This document shows, in pieces, positions 1-16,700 of a stretch of 64,000 nt of DNA (its first letter is position 1; every line of letters begins with the position of its first letter). The stretch spans positions 186,001 through 250,000 of the forward strand of contig JACGCM010002624.1 of NCBI GenBank assembly GCA_014058105.1, read 5' to 3'. The notes beneath the pieces were generated by a model, which was not told where the DNA came from, made no database searches, and saw only the letters and a program-made list of their open reading frames with translations. This DNA is from Kingdonia uniflora (taxonomy: Eukaryota; Streptophyta; Magnoliopsida; Ranunculales; Circaeasteraceae). A program made the position numbers and the translations under genes.

Positions 1-67
1 GGGCAAATAATACCCGGTGGATCCCCAGATAAAAAAGGCGCGTTTTAAGAACCGTTTGGGTCCAAAT

Positions 68-244
68 TATAAAATGCGGACCAAAAAAAGGCGAATTAAA
101 AGGCGAAACTCATTCTGGTTCACTCTGTTTTTTTTTTTGAAACAGAGAGAGAGCTGAAGAGATCTCAAAGAGAAGAGAAGGTCGTTCTCGAGTTTCTCTC
201 TCTACAATCGATCAAAACCTAGGGTTTCATCTTCGTCTACAAAG
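68..244 (+). promoter_or_regulatory. Actin core promoter and untranslated leader exon
   Basis: A TATA-like TATAAAA lies at 68-74. It is followed by a CT/GA-rich leader that ends at a good splice donor (AAAG|GTGG, intron starts 245). A telo-box-like TAGGGTTT lies near 221-228, an element common in promoters and leaders of plant housekeeping genes. The leader intron would run 245-1461 and end in TTCTTGCAG just before the start codon. Plant actin genes normally carry such a leader intron, which often boosts expression. The transcription start is inferred, not seen. Confidence 0.6.
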
Positions 245-407
245 GTGGTTTCTCTCTCTCTCTCGATTGATCTCGATTGTTTTCGATTGATTTGATTACG
301 TTTACGTTTACGTTTAGATCGATTGTTGTGATGTTTGATCTAAGTTCTTAGATTTCAAGCGAAATCTAGGTGATCGATCTCCTTAACTTGAGTAATTGGT
401 TGTAATT

Positions 408-700
408 GAAATGTGTTTGATTTGAATGTGTGAAATGTTGTTAGTTTGATCTCAATTTTTCTGTGTTTTTAGGTTTTATTTCATTGTAATTGAAATGTTT
501 TTGATCTGATTGTTGATATATATATAAAGAGAGAGAATGTGTGAAATGTTACTTGTTTGATCTCAATTTGATGTGTTTTTAGGTTTTCTGTGATTGTTTT
601 CGTTGTACAAATGTGTTTGATCTGATTGTTGATATAGTGAGAATGAAGAAATGTTGTTGGTTTGATCTCGATTTGATGTGTTCTTAGTTTGATTTAGGTA
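408..700 (+). repeat. Degenerate tandem repeat in the actin leader intron
   Basis: Three imperfect units of about 105-112 bp carry the core GAAATGTTGTTGGTTTGATCT, with core starts near 427, 539 and 644. The units lie wholly inside the leader intron. They differ by scattered substitutions and small indels, so the duplication is not recent. Confidence 0.75.
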
Positions 701-1471
701 TTATTTTGTTGTTTAGATAGCTCTGGTGGTTTATCTGTTGTAATGTGATTGTTTGGTTTGAAAAATTATGAAGTTGCAATGGAAACTAGTGTTGATTGTT
801 GAGTATAGATCTAATCGAAAAATATTCGTCGTTATCGTTGTTTTTATGATATTATTAGAATCATGCATGTACGACTGACGGAAAACATTTATAGATTTGG
901 AACATGACGAGATTGATAACTAGGTTTCTCAATAACAAGGGCGTCCATTGAAGCCATAATGTGACTTAGCTAGATGTTGTATGAATGTTTGCAGTCTGAG
1001 TTATGGTTCACATTGATAATATACGTCATTAGTTCACAATTTGGCATATGAAAAAATATTTTATGTTCCGTGCATAGTTTGAGAGTACAAGAAAACACGC
1101 AAGTTTAAGGTATTAAATTAACACGAGAAAAGGAGATGAGTATCCAAAAGTGTGATGTATTCGGAGATACATGCAAAGGCAAATATGTTTGGAGGATCAA
1201 AATAAGTTTTGAGTAAAGTTAATCGAGTAACATGTTCATTTCTACCAACTCTATACTGGAGAACTTTTTGAGTGAGCTGATTATTTAACCTGTAAATACA
1301 TTGATAGGTGCTCAGTTGAATTTTTGTTGGTGTAAAGCTTATTTAAGTTTTAGCTAATATTAGAACTGTTCTCCATGCATGTTATTGTCTTTCATAATAC
1401 ATAGCGTTAGAGTATTGGTGAAAACTGTAACTGAAAATGAAATTGTTTCCTTTTCTTGCAGCTTTTATTAA

Positions 1472-4286
<2,815 letters not shown>

Positions 4287-5391
4287 TCATTCTAAAGAAA
4301 GAAAGATGTGTTGAAGAACAGCGGTATTTTCTTTCCAGGAAAGGAGAAGAAAGATTGTGCCAAAATTTTCCCCTGTTCTTCTCCTATATTCATATCTGTT
4401 TCGTTTATCTGTTTTTTGTTCTTATTTTTCTTTTCTGTCTGTCATTCTAACGCTGTGATATTGAAACGTTGAATTGTTCGCCAGAAATCCAATTCTTTGA
4501 TAATTATTTCACTGTTGAAGTTATTTAATCTTCTTGATGGAAGTTCGTTAAGCCTACGTGAATATATTTGATGTAAATTGTGGCATATCGGCAAATCAAA
4601 ACTTTAATTTATTAAGATTATTAAATGCGAAAATGAGGTTGTTGTGGTGATCTCCCTTCACTCTGGGGTAGCTTTAATTTTACCATTTTGCCTGTTTTTC
4701 ATTGTGTATATATGATTAAGATTTGCTATCTTCGATTTTGGTGTTAAATCGCAAGTTTCTGTCTTAAACAAGGGTTTGTTTCACTAAATCATCAAAAATA
4801 ACAGATAGGGACATGGGGATATTTGTTGTGATACTAGTTACACGCGGTGGTGCCAAAGTAGGCACCTGGCCAAACAGGTGTAGTGTTGAAGGCACAAAGT
4901 ATCCTGGGGTCTCCCCACCATTTAGCCGTATACTAAGTTTATTAAAAAGAAGAAAAAAAAATTAATGAGCAAATAAATATTTTAGTTGACGACCACGCGT
5001 ACTGACTACGTAAAGATCTTAAAATATTAAACTCTGTAGATGGTTAAGATGTCTACACATCTGTTCCCACATATCACCATCAGAAATGGACACCATCTCT
5101 TGCATCAGAAGGCATAATAAGGTAATTAAATATAATCCCGCATAAAACATAATCAAGCTATATTTGTCATCGGTCTTTACCACTAAAAATATCTCGAAAG
5201 TCTTTAAAGTTACTCTAAAACACAAAAGAAATCTTCCCAAACCTGTTGTTGAAATCTCCACATTGGTGAATCCCACCCACAACCGGCCTCCTTAAATTGG
5301 TCTTTAAAATAATCTCGAATGGTATCCACCTCTTCTTCTTCGTTTTCTTACATCTGCAAAACCAGTATTTAGAGAGAGTAGGTGATCTTGG
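4287..5391. other. Actin 3' UTR and intergenic spacer
   Basis: The first few hundred bases after the actin stop are T-rich and fit a 3' UTR. The rest is AT-rich spacer leading to the ENTH gene. I see no supported gene, and short ORFs on the minus strand resemble no family I know. Confidence 0.6.
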
Positions 5392-5433
5392 TTGCATCAT
5401 CAATGGAGTAGTTGTGTCGACAATAGCTTAAAC

Positions 5434-6655
5434 ATGTCAATGATCACCGTAACCAAAAACAATAGCAACATGGATGGTACTACTATTACTACTACTACTA
5501 ATACTACAACTACGCCTTTCTTCCATGAATTCAAGAAACAAGCTTCATTCTTCCTTAAGGAGAAGATTAAGACCGCTCGGTTAGCTTTAACCGATGTAAC
5601 ACCTGCAGAACTGTAAGTATTATTTTTTTCTTCTTCTGATATTTGCTTAAAGGGTATTCTAGTTTGGTTTCTGATCTGGGGTTGTTGTTTTCTGAAGGTT
5701 GACAGAAGAAGCTTTGACTGGAAATATGGCTTCTCCTGATACTAGAACCATGGGTTTGATATCAAGAGCTGCGTTTGAGGTTGATGATTATTGGAGAATT
5801 GTGGGGATTCTGCACAAAAGGTTTGATTTTGTAATATTCAGTCTTACACTTTAAGAACAGTTTATAATGGTTTAGTTTTCTCCTGTGGTTTAGGTTTCAG
5901 AGATTTGATGGCAGCAATTGGAGAGTTTCGTATAAAGCTCTGATCTTGCTGGAACATCTTCTAACACATGGACCTGAAAGTGTTGCGGAAGAGTTTCAGA
6001 GTGATAGGGATGTTATTGAGGAGATGGAGAGCTTTCAGTTTATTGATGAGAAGGGGTTAGTAATCCTGATTCGGGAACTACTTTTATATATCGATTTCTG
6101 ACAGATAGCTCTAATCTTGTTCCTTTTCTAAGGTATCATTAATTATGTTTATGCAGATTCAACTGGGGACTTACACTAAGGAAGAAGTCTGAGAGAGTAC
6201 TGAAGTTGCTCGAAAGAGGAACACTTCTTAAAGAAGAGAGGGATCGAGCGCGTAAACTAACTCGTGGGATTAGAGGGTTTGGGAGCTTCATTAAGAGATC
6301 TTCTCCAAAAGATGAGAGTTTTAAAGAATCATCCTTTAGAACATATGGAAGCTTCTGCCAGAGACTTTCTCCAGAAACTCAAGAAGACTGCGACTCTGGT
6401 CTTCACAAGCAAACAGAAACAACTTGGATCAGTGCAAGTGAATCACTTAATCCTGATCATAATCGCGAAATTCGATCAGGTTTTAATGAAAACGTGACAA
6501 CTGCACAACAAATTTTCGTATGTGAACCTCATGATTTGAGTCCTCTCTTGGGTTATGAGAAAGATGTACAGAGGACTGGAAATGTAGGAGAAGATCATGA
6601 TCACCCGTTTAATGATCACGGGCATCAAATAAGTACATCACTTCTTTGTAGTTAA
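5434..6655 (+). CDS. ENTH-domain (epsin-like) protein
   Basis: This is a predicted membrane-trafficking adaptor. ENTH domains bind phosphoinositides and bend membrane at sites of clathrin coat assembly. Exons 5434-5612, 5698-5820, 5894-6055 and 6157-6655 join to 320 codons plus stop. The ENTH domain covers about residues 29-180 and begins FHEFKKQASFFLKEKIKTAR. The conserved run NWRVSYKALILLEHLLTHGP and the segment FNWGLTLRKKSERVLKLLE are diagnostic of the short plant ENTH/VHS group. The tail of about 140 residues is polar and unordered, and I see no NPF or DPW endocytic motif in it. An in-frame ATG at 5392 would add 14 residues. I prefer 5434 because an ATG at 5403 opens only a two-codon uORF (ATG GAG TAG) and the extension looks unlike family members. 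Confidence in the family is high, in the exact start moderate. Confidence 0.92.
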
Positions 6656-7389
6656 AATGAAATCTTATAAGGATATATGAAGAACCTGAGAAGCAGATAT
6701 CTCCCCTGCAGTTTACTTTGCTAGAGGTTGTGGTTTAAGTAAATGACTTTTTTTACTTTGTGTTTTGGTTGTTTTTTATACTTGTCTTTCAGTGAGAAGT
6801 ATGGAGTTGATACCTAATACAATAACATACTCGAATCCGATAATGATGTTTTCTTTAATAAGAGGGGTGGGGAATAAGCATTATATCATACAACATACAT
6901 CAGATATATTGGTCCTGATATTGTATGCATACTACTTTAACAGATTATGGTATGGAAATGATTAACCCAAATCAATCTAAAAGTACTGTATCGAATACCC
7001 GCATAACCATAGTCGCAACAAGACCAATGGCCTCAATTACAAAGGGAGTTAAGTTGTGCCTGGTAAAGAATCAGGAGCTTAAAGCTTTTGCATTATTTTA
7101 CGTAGGTATTGAAGACATTTTTGTCAATTTGCAAAAATATCAAATTTATTAGGATGTTTTCAGCATTGTTAGTGTTTACTTCAGAGAATGAAAACATTTT
7201 AAGGTAGAAACCTGGTTAGAATTTTCCTTTTCAGAAGCAGATACTTGTCCAAGGTGTGTATGAGTTGAAATATTGCAAGAACTAAAGTAAATTCATCGAC
7301 AAGAAACACAGGAACTAGAAAAAAGAAGTGAAATAATAAATTACGAGAAATATGACTTACACTGAGAGCAAAACTTTACAATTTCTCTA
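6656..7389. other. Spacer between convergent ENTH and ALG10 genes
   Basis: The two genes end tail to tail here. The stretch is AT-rich and should contain both 3' UTRs. I recognise no further gene, RNA or repeat. Confidence 0.6.
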
Positions 7390-10300
7390 TCACCATATAA
7401 ATCTTTGTGTTCCGACCTCATGGGCCCAATGGAAAGGGCGAAACAAGAACATCATCATAGTGAAGATATCAACAGTTGTATAGGCAATCCCCATGAAGAG
7501 CCAATATGTATTATTATCTAACTGTGTATGAAGAGCCAAGAAGTAAAATGGTATTGTATAATATCTGAACTCAATTAATGGTGCAGGAATGAGTACTGCA
7601 CCACACGCCAGGAAAAATAGCAACATCCACAGCTTCTTTTGAGTTTTTCCTGTCAAAAGTAACAACCTGATATATTAAGCACTTGATTCACCAGAAACAA
7701 CTGCAAGTTGCAAATCATCAGAAACATTAATGGACTCTATATTCTTCAACATTTGCAACTAGTTTAAGACTCTTTGACAACCATTTGGATATATGACAAA
7801 TATGTTCGATTATAAAATGGGAAATCCGAAAAGAAAAAGTGGTATCTTACAGCAAGAATGAAAAACTCCTACTATCTTATCTCTCCATTTATTTTGCATT
7901 AACTACTTGGAACTTTGCTGGAGTTTCCAGAATAATATTTTCGATTATAAACCCTTCATATCATGATTAGGTTGATTTCAGGATTATATGACAAGATTTC
8001 ATGAAGAGAATGGTGCCAAAAAACCACCCGATTCTATCTTATTGTGATAAATAACATAGCCGTTTACCAAGACAGAGAGAATCTTTTTAATAAAACTGTG
8101 ATTTCCTTGTATTGCAACGTGTAAATTTTCTCTACTGGCAAAAAAGGTATTAAATGCAAAGTAATAAAACCAGATATATTGAGATTAGCGTCTTACCTAA
8201 GATATTGAAGATAGAGAACCACGAGTAAACATAAATTGGGACCAGAAGGTACTTTGTTAACCAATGGAACTTGACGACTTTCCGCCAGATATAAAAGGTA
8301 TAGTGCCGGTTGTCCGCCAGAAGATAAGGGTGTGCTATGCTGCATGGACCAATTCACAGATTACAAGTTAAAACATAGGAACAATAATGGAAACTACTGC
8401 ATATCAATATAAACAGAAGGATTATTAACACTGTTTTGGGCTGATTAAAACCAACAAAATCTGTACGATAACTCTTAAGAAGACAACTACTAATGAACAT
8501 ATCTGACCTGAAAAAATGCACAGAGAGGAATCCTGCAGAAAGAACTATAAACACTTGCACAAAGCTGAGTGGTTTGTTCTCCCAAAATGACTGATACAAA
8601 TTTAAAGCCTCGCTAAAACTGAAATGAAAAGGAGCCATGGCAAAAGCAGAAACTAAACCAAAATACATCATTTGTGCCAAGTGTGGAGAGACTGTATGAG
8701 CTTCTTTTGCACCTGCATTATCAAATTCATGCATATGTCAGAGAGATTAGACATGACAAAAACCAATGCAAGTTTATTTTTTGTCATATAATCAAACCGA
8801 ATGCATCTCATTTGTATCCATAATTTAAAGTGTTGAAAAAGAGAAGGAACAATTACCAAGAACTACACTTCCATTCCAAATGACAAACATGACAAAGACC
8901 ACCAATACCAGAAAGAATGAGCCAAAGGACACCAAAAACTCCCACTTCAAATGCCACAACCTTACAAGGATATCCCGAATCTCATCAATCAAACCTGCTA
9001 TGCATTCGTTATAAAACAATCAATGAGATAAACTCAACTCTCCAAGTACGCTCCAAAAAGCAAGTAAATGTTCATCTATGGTAAATCAAGGATTTTTTAG
9101 CCGAAACATTTTTTTGTTTGAGGACAATTATCTCAAATCATGTGTCATTATCTTACAACTTTTATTCATATTTGTTGCATAAGAAATAAAAAAATATTAC
9201 TTCTATATGTTTTTGTACTTGAAAATGATGTGAAGTATGATGCATCAAAATATTATGTAGTACAGCATATCCAATATATTATATATCATGGTATCTACAA
9301 TTTATAAAATATTTGTTTTCCGTCTAAGACATGCTCCGGGAAACTATCCTCATTCAATGGTATCTTTGTTGTTTCATTACTACCCATGAAAAACGTCTTC
9401 GTCTCACGAGTCGCGAGTACTCTCAAAACTAATCTCCATGTGCCTTCTTTCTTTCTTTCTTTCTTTCTTTCTTTTTGAGACAGCTCCAAATTCCTATAGC
9501 TCTTGCCAGTAGTGTTAAGAAACAAATATTCAGCAACGTGTGTTATATATAGAAGATTTTGAAGAGATTTACAAAAAAATGGGTACCAATCTTATTAAAA
9601 GTTCAACTGGTAGATCAAAAGCTATGAAAGATATACACCACATATTGGCTACATAACTTGGAGAAGCCATCAAAGACACACCTAACGACATAACATAAAC
9701 CAATTAGACTCAGGAGAAGATATAAGAAAGAACCTGAAGTACAACAGGACGACGAGTCCCTAATTTTTGACATGGAATGGTTTATAGCATTTACAGAGCT
9801 ACCCATCTTCCGCTTTCTCAAGTTAGTATCTGCTGGCACCATATTCGTGTCAACTAATCCATCATTTTTCTTGCTTGATACGTCATAATCACGCATATGA
9901 ACACTATCATTGAAGGTTCGTGGCTTGGTAAAATTAATGACCCCAATACAAGCAACAAGGAGCACCCATACAACATTGGTTTGCCGAATAAGTATAGCCA
10001 AGGCCCCAAACTGTAGAAAAATGTGTAAACTGAGTTAGCTTTGGAGGTTCGATTATGCTTATTAATATTAATAGCAAAAGTTATTGGTGAGGATTGAATA
10101 GTGCCCTAGAAGACTTTAGAATCTCACCATATGTTACAGGCTCGTAACGACTGAGACATATACATAAATAAAGACTGAAAATAAGTAAAAATGAGACACT
10201 TCCAAAAAAAGAGCTCTCTCCAGAGGAAAATCTGGGATACTCTCAATGTACTAGGTTTATATCGAAAGATTGGAGACTAAATCTAATTATAACCAGCCCA

Positions 10301-12601
10301 AAATTATCCCAGTTGGAAGCATGAAACGGCTTTTCATATTTTTGTTAATGTGGATGATTGCTTAAAGGATGGAAGAGCTTCGTATGAAGAAATTTTTAGA
10401 TTGAAAAATGTTTTCTAATTGTAGCTGTTAAAGTCGAAGCACACATTCAGAGCTGGTGGAGCTACAAGCCTACAAGCATATACGGGGATATAAAGAGCTT
10501 AAAATCATATCCAATTCTTTATATATATAGTGCATGTTCAAAGGATGAGTACTGGCCACCATGACCTGGTCTTTTCATTGGATAGGGGATAAAAGAAGAT
10601 GTTGGCAAAGATGAAATTTTACAGTATGATACACAGATGGAGAAAAGCAAACAAGGTTGCTGACTTTTTTCTTTGATAAGTGACAAGGCTACTGACTATA
10701 TTGCTTCTACGTTCAGACTTTCAGATGAATCTGTTTTATTTTTCCTTGTATGTTTAGACCTTGCTAAGAGTTGTAAAGATGAATTAGTATGAACTATATA
10801 CCCAGGTTTCGAAAATTTCTTCCTTTTCTGATTAAAATCTAGTATATATCTTTGCCTAGCCTCAGATTCATCCTCCGGAAATAGGATAAATAAATGAACT
10901 CTACATTTCGTACAAGAAGAACTGGACGCGAATAGATTGGTGACAAGATAAAAGCTTTACGTAATCATACTCGGTTTAAATTTCTTATTTCTCCATATAT
11001 ATCATTTAGAGAATATAATTTGATACAACGTAATACAGTGTAATCTGGTATACTGTAACTTTAGATTCTTCATTAGTCATAGTTAAATTGGAAATCTACT
11101 AGATTAGATCAGAATAATGTGTATATCAACTTATTTCTATTTTTGAGAATCTCTTTATATATTTATGTCTTCGTTTAGAGATGCATCTTAGTTTTCGGAC
11201 AAACAAAAGTTTAATAATAGTAATGACGAATAATTTATTTGTATTCTTCTACAAGACCAATACTTCAAGAAAGTATAAATGCGTCAATAGAGATCCACTT
11301 ACCAGTGAACTAAGTTGATAATGCCTTTTCAGACAAAGAAGATACATAGCAAGTACCAAAGTTAGTGAAGCTACATCTGTGTAGTATAGAAAGGTGAAAA
11401 ACCAGTGAAGAGGATACAATGATAGAACTATTGAACGTAAAGTTGCTTTCTTCTCATCAAGATCTGGTCGCAATTGTGTAAGTATCTCATAAACAAGTAT
11501 GCTACAGATGACGGCGAGGAAGCCATTTAAGGAGCGAAGAATTGAACTTGAACAAAATTCTGAAAATGAATAGTTTTGCTTTATAAACAGCAAGCCTGGA
11601 AACAAAGAAGCAACATGGGCAAGTGAAATGTAGTACCTGCAACAGTTTTAATGCATAAATCAATTTTTGGGTAAGATTATCTACTCGCAGTAATATCTTG
11701 AGAGAATACGACCCTTAACTTAATGAGGTCCATAACTGATCCAAGCAGTAATATACTTTACACGTTGTCACAATAGTGGTAATGAAAAGCTTTTACTAGT
11801 GGAAATTGGGCTCTTACATAAAGAAAAGCTAAAGGCAGGAAGTCTTCCAGTTCATTGCCCAAATGATAAGAAACTGACTTCCGCAGAAAACTGGTCTACA
11901 TGCCAAAATGGAAGTTGGGTCTAGAAAACCCCTGGCGAGAGTTTCTCTATTCTTTTTGCAAACTTCTTTTCTATCTCTCCCTTCCATGCTCCTTCAATAT
12001 TGTTCTAAGATTGCCTAAACTCCCTCAAATACAACATTACGTACTAGTAGCACTAATCACATCAAAGACAACTCGGGCATTTCTCTATCGCTTCAAAATT
12101 TTAGGAACCACACTTAATCGTTCTACGAACTACACTCAAACTCTATTATCACATACTACAATCGTGGTACATCAAACACACATCATATACATTAATCATT
12201 AACTAACCCCAAACCCATAAAGCACAATAAAATGGATAAAACTCATCAACTCGACACGAAACACACATAATCTAACTTAAACTACTATGAGGTTTTCGCT
12301 AAGAGAACTTACAATCCAGGAGGAGTAGTAATCATGGGATCCCAACTTCTGAAATTTCCTCTACAATATTGTTGAGCTTGAGGAATGTGGAATATCTCAT
12401 CCTAAGTTATTCATAGTAGTTTAGCAAAAACATAGCTGAAAACACTAAAATGCACATATGGTGTAAACTAAAGGAGAGAGCTTTATGAAGAGAGGGGTTG
12501 TAAGGGGTTACCATGTAAGGCTCTGGGACGATTTTGTTCACCATTAGAGAGATTGGGATCACCCATAAGCTTGTTATCACTGCAACTGCTAACTTCCCCA
12601 T
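7390..12601 (-). CDS. ALG10: Dol-P-Glc alpha-1,2-glucosyltransferase ALG10
   Basis: This ER membrane enzyme (DIE2/ALG10 family) adds the third and last glucose to the dolichol-linked N-glycan precursor, using dolichyl-phosphate glucose. Eight minus-strand exons (12601-12512, 12401-12313, 11636-11303, 10010-9734, 8994-8857, 8712-8508, 8339-8197, 7649-7390) join in phase to 511 codons plus stop, matching the usual length of about 500. Family signatures are the lumenal [14 protein letters not shown] with its acidic [15 protein letters not shown], the RQTNVVWV helix, [29 protein letters not shown] and the C-terminal RFIW. About a dozen hydrophobic helices fit a GT-C glycosyltransferase. A hydrophilic loop of about 60 residues rich in K, R and S lies in exon 4. 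Introns 3 and 4 are the longest, at 1.29 and 0.74 kb. The frame is intact throughout. Confidence 0.95.
9445..9474. repeat. (CTTT)n microsatellite
   Basis: About seven tetranucleotide repeats lie within intron 4 of ALG10. They read as GAAA on the transcribed strand. Confidence 0.9.
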
Positions 12602-12850
12602 TTGAGAGATTGAGATCAACAAATCACACAATCTCAAAAGTTTCTCACAGTTGAGATCATCAAACTCATGCCCATGATTCAAAAGTTGTAGAGATAGAAA
12701 GAGAGATGTTCGACAATGGAGGTAAGAGAGAAAGAGAGATGCTCGACAATGGAGATGAAAGAGAGTTGCTAAATGATTCGGCGTTTTTGAATAGTGGTAT
12801 TTCCAACAGTGTACTTGAGTTGCTAAATGATTCAACGTAAATTTTGGGTC
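12602..12850. other. ALG10 upstream region with short repeats
   Basis: GA-rich sequence lies upstream of the ALG10 start. The motif CGACAATGGAG occurs twice (near 12710 and 12742) and GCTAAATGATTC twice (near 12768 and 12822), which suggests small local duplications. It probably holds the ALG10 promoter and 5' UTR. No clear TATA box is seen. Confidence 0.4.
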
Positions 12851-13156
12851 AGGAAGCAGGGTATTCCGCGTGTGAATATTGAAACTGACGCCGAAGCGAT
12901 AAGTTTGTTTTGTGGAAATGGTGTTGTTGTCTCTTAGACAGCCAAAGCCATTCTCCAAGATTGCATGGAGTTGTTCAGTTCTTTTGTTGATATTTGTATA
13001 TCTTATGTGCCGCGTAGTGCAAACTCAGTCGCCCATGCGATTGCCTCTAGGCCCATGGATGACAATTTTTGTATGCTCTGGAATGGGTCTCCCCCTGGAT
13101 GGCTCCAGGCGGCCCTAGCGGACGATAACACCACTTTTGTACTACCTTTTGTTTAA
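12851..13156 (+). pseudogene. Fragment of a retroelement RNase H-like domain
   Basis: One frame reads RKQGIPRVNIETDAEAISLF, an in-frame TAG at 12935-12937, then DCMELFSSFVDICISYVPRS and NSVAHAIA, ending near WLQAALADD. This is the C-terminal half of the plant RVT_3-type RNase H fold found at the end of LINE-like polyproteins and in derived genes. The acidic residue in ETDAE and the AN-x-x-AH motif are family hallmarks. No reverse transcriptase is attached and the frame is interrupted, so I call it a decayed fragment. Confidence 0.7.
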
Positions 13157-13784
13157 GTTATCTATATAATATATGGTTTACCGATAAATAAATAAAAAAA
13201 AACACGTAAATTTGGGGCCTCCAAATGGTAAATTAATACGTAAAAAAATAGTTATCCTATTGGTTTACAATAATTGATTCTCAACCCATAAGGTCAGACG
13301 TTCAAACCCTCACATTGTGTACAAATTTTTACAACTAAATATGCCATACCAATTTATTTTTTCCCCCGGCGGGGGCCTCATTTTCGGACCTCATCTAGAA
13401 CTCCCCAAACCTTAAGGCCAGGTCTGGGTGTGAGTTTGGTGACATGGCATTCTGGGAACCATAACAGAGTAATTGTGTTTGAGTTTGTGTCAAGCAGGGA
13501 TCTGAAAGCCTTGTCCCTCATTATAAAGACCGCCCGATCTGCCTCGGTATTATCTATCAGGATTTCTAAACACTCCAAAACGGTGTTGTTCTTCCTCCTG
13601 GAGTTGCCATCTCTTCGTCGTTATCCCCAAAGAGTATGCACTTAAAATTGCCAAATCATTCCGCGCACCAACTATTTTCACCTCTACCACTAGTACTATA
13701 CAGTCCCACCTTCTCCAGTAGAGATCACATTACAGCACTCAAAATCCCCAAATTTCTAGGGTTCCTCCCCAAATCTCACCTCTA
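13157..13784. other. Spacer upstream of the pectin acetylesterase
   Basis: AT-rich spacer followed by a GC-richer stretch at 13370-13660 that is open on both strands, with products I do not recognise. The last 150 bases are C-rich and pyrimidine-rich and probably include the promoter and 5' UTR of the downstream gene. A GTTCAAACCC near 13300 resembles a Pol III B box, but no A box is evident. Confidence 0.4.
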
Positions 13785-16700
13785 ATGGCGAATTTACGTC
13801 TAATTGAGCTAATTTGGCGAAGCAAATGGGGAAGAAGAGACTACACAATCGCAGCTATTGGGTTTACAATGATCTCATTTGCCCTAATTGTTAGTTTCGA
13901 TTCATCATCATCATCACGGATCAAAGAAAGCGAATCAAACTCACTAATCCGTATTAACGACGACGATGATGATCTAGTAGACCTAACATTACTAAAGAAT
14001 GCCCAACAAAAGGGTGCTGGTAATTTTTTTCTTGCATTTATATTTTATATGCATATTTTAGGACTAAACTTGTTGAATAATTTTGTCGATACGAGCGAGG
14101 CGCGAAAAGGCGCATTTTAGTTTTAGTACTAATGGGTTTTAAGTAGTATTATTATTATCATGGATTACGCGGTATTTGAGGTAGAATGGTATAATTTTCA
14201 TGTGATATTGTTGTAGTTATTTATAGGTATGGCGAAAAAATTTGAAGAATTTTTATGTGATAATTTAGTGATGTAAAAACCATTAATGTGGATTACGTCT
14301 TTTTGGTTGTAGTTTGTTTAGATGGAAGCTCACCAGGTTATCATTTTCAAAGGGGTTTTGATTCTGGCTCACACAACTGGCTTCTCCATATTGAAGTAAC
14401 GATTCTCAACATATCACAAATCATTAGTTTGTTTGTTTGTTTTTTTTTTTTTTTTAATTAATAGAAAAGAAATGTATAAGTTTGAACCACCATATAAATG
14501 GTCAGTTATTTTTTGTTGAAATTGTGGCTGAAATTCGTTTTCTAAATCCATTTTGGTGGTTACTGCGGCATTTTCCCAAGTGTGTTCGATTCCCTTGGTA
14601 GGTTAAGTTCTACTTGATTCCTGACTTGTTTGGGGTCTTATGTATAAGTATACTAACATTTTTGATAAGACATTTAGGAGAGTTCGTCGCTATTCGAAAA
14701 TAATACGATTTGTGAAATTTCATGGAAAGTTCAAGGGATTTTGACATTTATCGTCTTATTATAACGAGCAACATTTGGCTGTCATAATCCATGGATGTAA
14801 CGAGTAGGATCGATAACGTAAAATCGGTTGTGGTGTGTGTATTCTTTTTTTCTACCCATCTATTACCTTTCATGATTATCACGTAATTGTGTAATCAGTT
14901 ATATCAATCGATCCTCGAGGGTTTATTCCCCAACACTTTTTAGCTCTGCAATTTATAACATTTCTCTTTTGTTCACTATGTATTGCATTAATTTGTTGTT
15001 ATCTATTTCATTTTGTAGGGTGGAGGTTGGTGCAATACAATAGAGTCATGCTCCGCACGTAAACTAACTGCATTAGGATCCTCAAATTACATGGATCGTC
15101 AAGTCCGTTTTACTGGTATTTTAAGTCGGAAGGCATCAGAGAATCCTGGTATGTAGAATTCTTATTTAATATTGGATTTCATAGATTACCACCTGAACTA
15201 TATATAAACATACACACGCATTAATGTCATAAATATAGATATATAGAAACTGAGGATTACAAGAAAAAAAAAAAAAAAAAAAGTTCATAGAGCTTGAACC
15301 ACAAGTAGATATGATGTATCACAGTTCTTACGACCGCCTGCGTTTACTTAGAGAGATGGCGTCTCTCTCTAGGACGTTTAGTCGACACCACTCTCTCCGC
15401 GTTTATTTTATTTTCTTTGTTGTTGTTGATTTTATAGGTTAGTGGGGTAGCTGCTTGAGATGGTCTCTTTAGTTTAAACCGATTGTTAATAGAATTAGGG
15501 TTTGAGGCTTACTACTTCTATTAAAGCTTCCTTAGGTTAGATTTCTCTTCACTGTTATTTGGTTATTTCATGTTATTGGGTTATTTGGGTTTTAGGCTAT
15601 GTAACAACGACATTTCACTTTAATAAAATAAAACGTGTCCGACACCCCGATACTCCGACACTTGGACACTCGGACACACGTGTCCAACACTATTTGCAGG
15701 GTACTTAACAAAAAAAATTCGTTTCCGGCATCCCGTACCCGTGTTGGTTATTTTTTATAGGAACAATAAAAAATATAACGAAGAACACACAATAGAATTG
15801 ATGGAGAGGAAAATCTCCCCTTAGGGTTTCTTTATTATTCCATAGAAAGATTACAATGGAACTCCTAAATTCCAATTAGGTTTTCTAACCTTAGGCTTAT
15901 CCTTTATAGGGTACAAGTCCTATTTTAGAAGTTGGACTCCTATTGCTAAATTAGAGTAATACTTTAAATAGAAATAAGAACTCATACTTCTAAAACTAGA
16001 GAAATACTCTAAAATAGAAGTAGGACACTAAATTAGTGATACTTCATAGATTCTTCTGGATTAGTCGGACACCGACACCCGTATCCGTGTCGTTGTTACC
16101 TAGGTTTTAAGGTTATTTTGTTATTTGAAGTTAATGAATAAGAAATAGTTTAGAGTCCAACAATTTGTCTTTCAATCTCTTAGTTACGTCAAGATCACTT
16201 TGAAGGATGTCGAGGATAAATGCACCGAAATGGTCCAACCTTGGTTATCACATTTCACCGTCGCATGGATAATGATAAAATGAGTAATATTTTGATTGGA
16301 TTTAATCAATCATTGGGGATTTCTTATAGTTGTTCTTTTGTGCTTCATCAGATTTCTTTAACTGGAACAAAGTCAAGATACGTTATTGTGACGGTGCATC
16401 TTTAGCTGGAAACCCCGCCAATGAATTGAAGGTAGCCTCCACGGTATCCTTATTGCATTCCTTTTCTCATTAATTTCAGATATTCATAACTGAGTTTTTT
16501 GGTTTTTCTATACTTCTAATACGATGAGAAGCAGAGGATGTTTATGGATTAAATTTATTTTCTCGTGGTAAAGGATTCGCCGAAGCTCTTTTTCAGAGGT
16601 CAGCTCATCTGGGAAGCAATTATGGATGAATTCGTGGCATTGGGTTTGGCTAATGCTAAACAGGTCTGTTCTTCTACTGTAAGCTTTTATCGTCCTGTTG

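Noticed and set aside
294..318. Telomere-like TTTACG repeats in the actin leader intron
   Set aside because: Only three units, and the unit is not the plant telomere repeat TTTAGGG.
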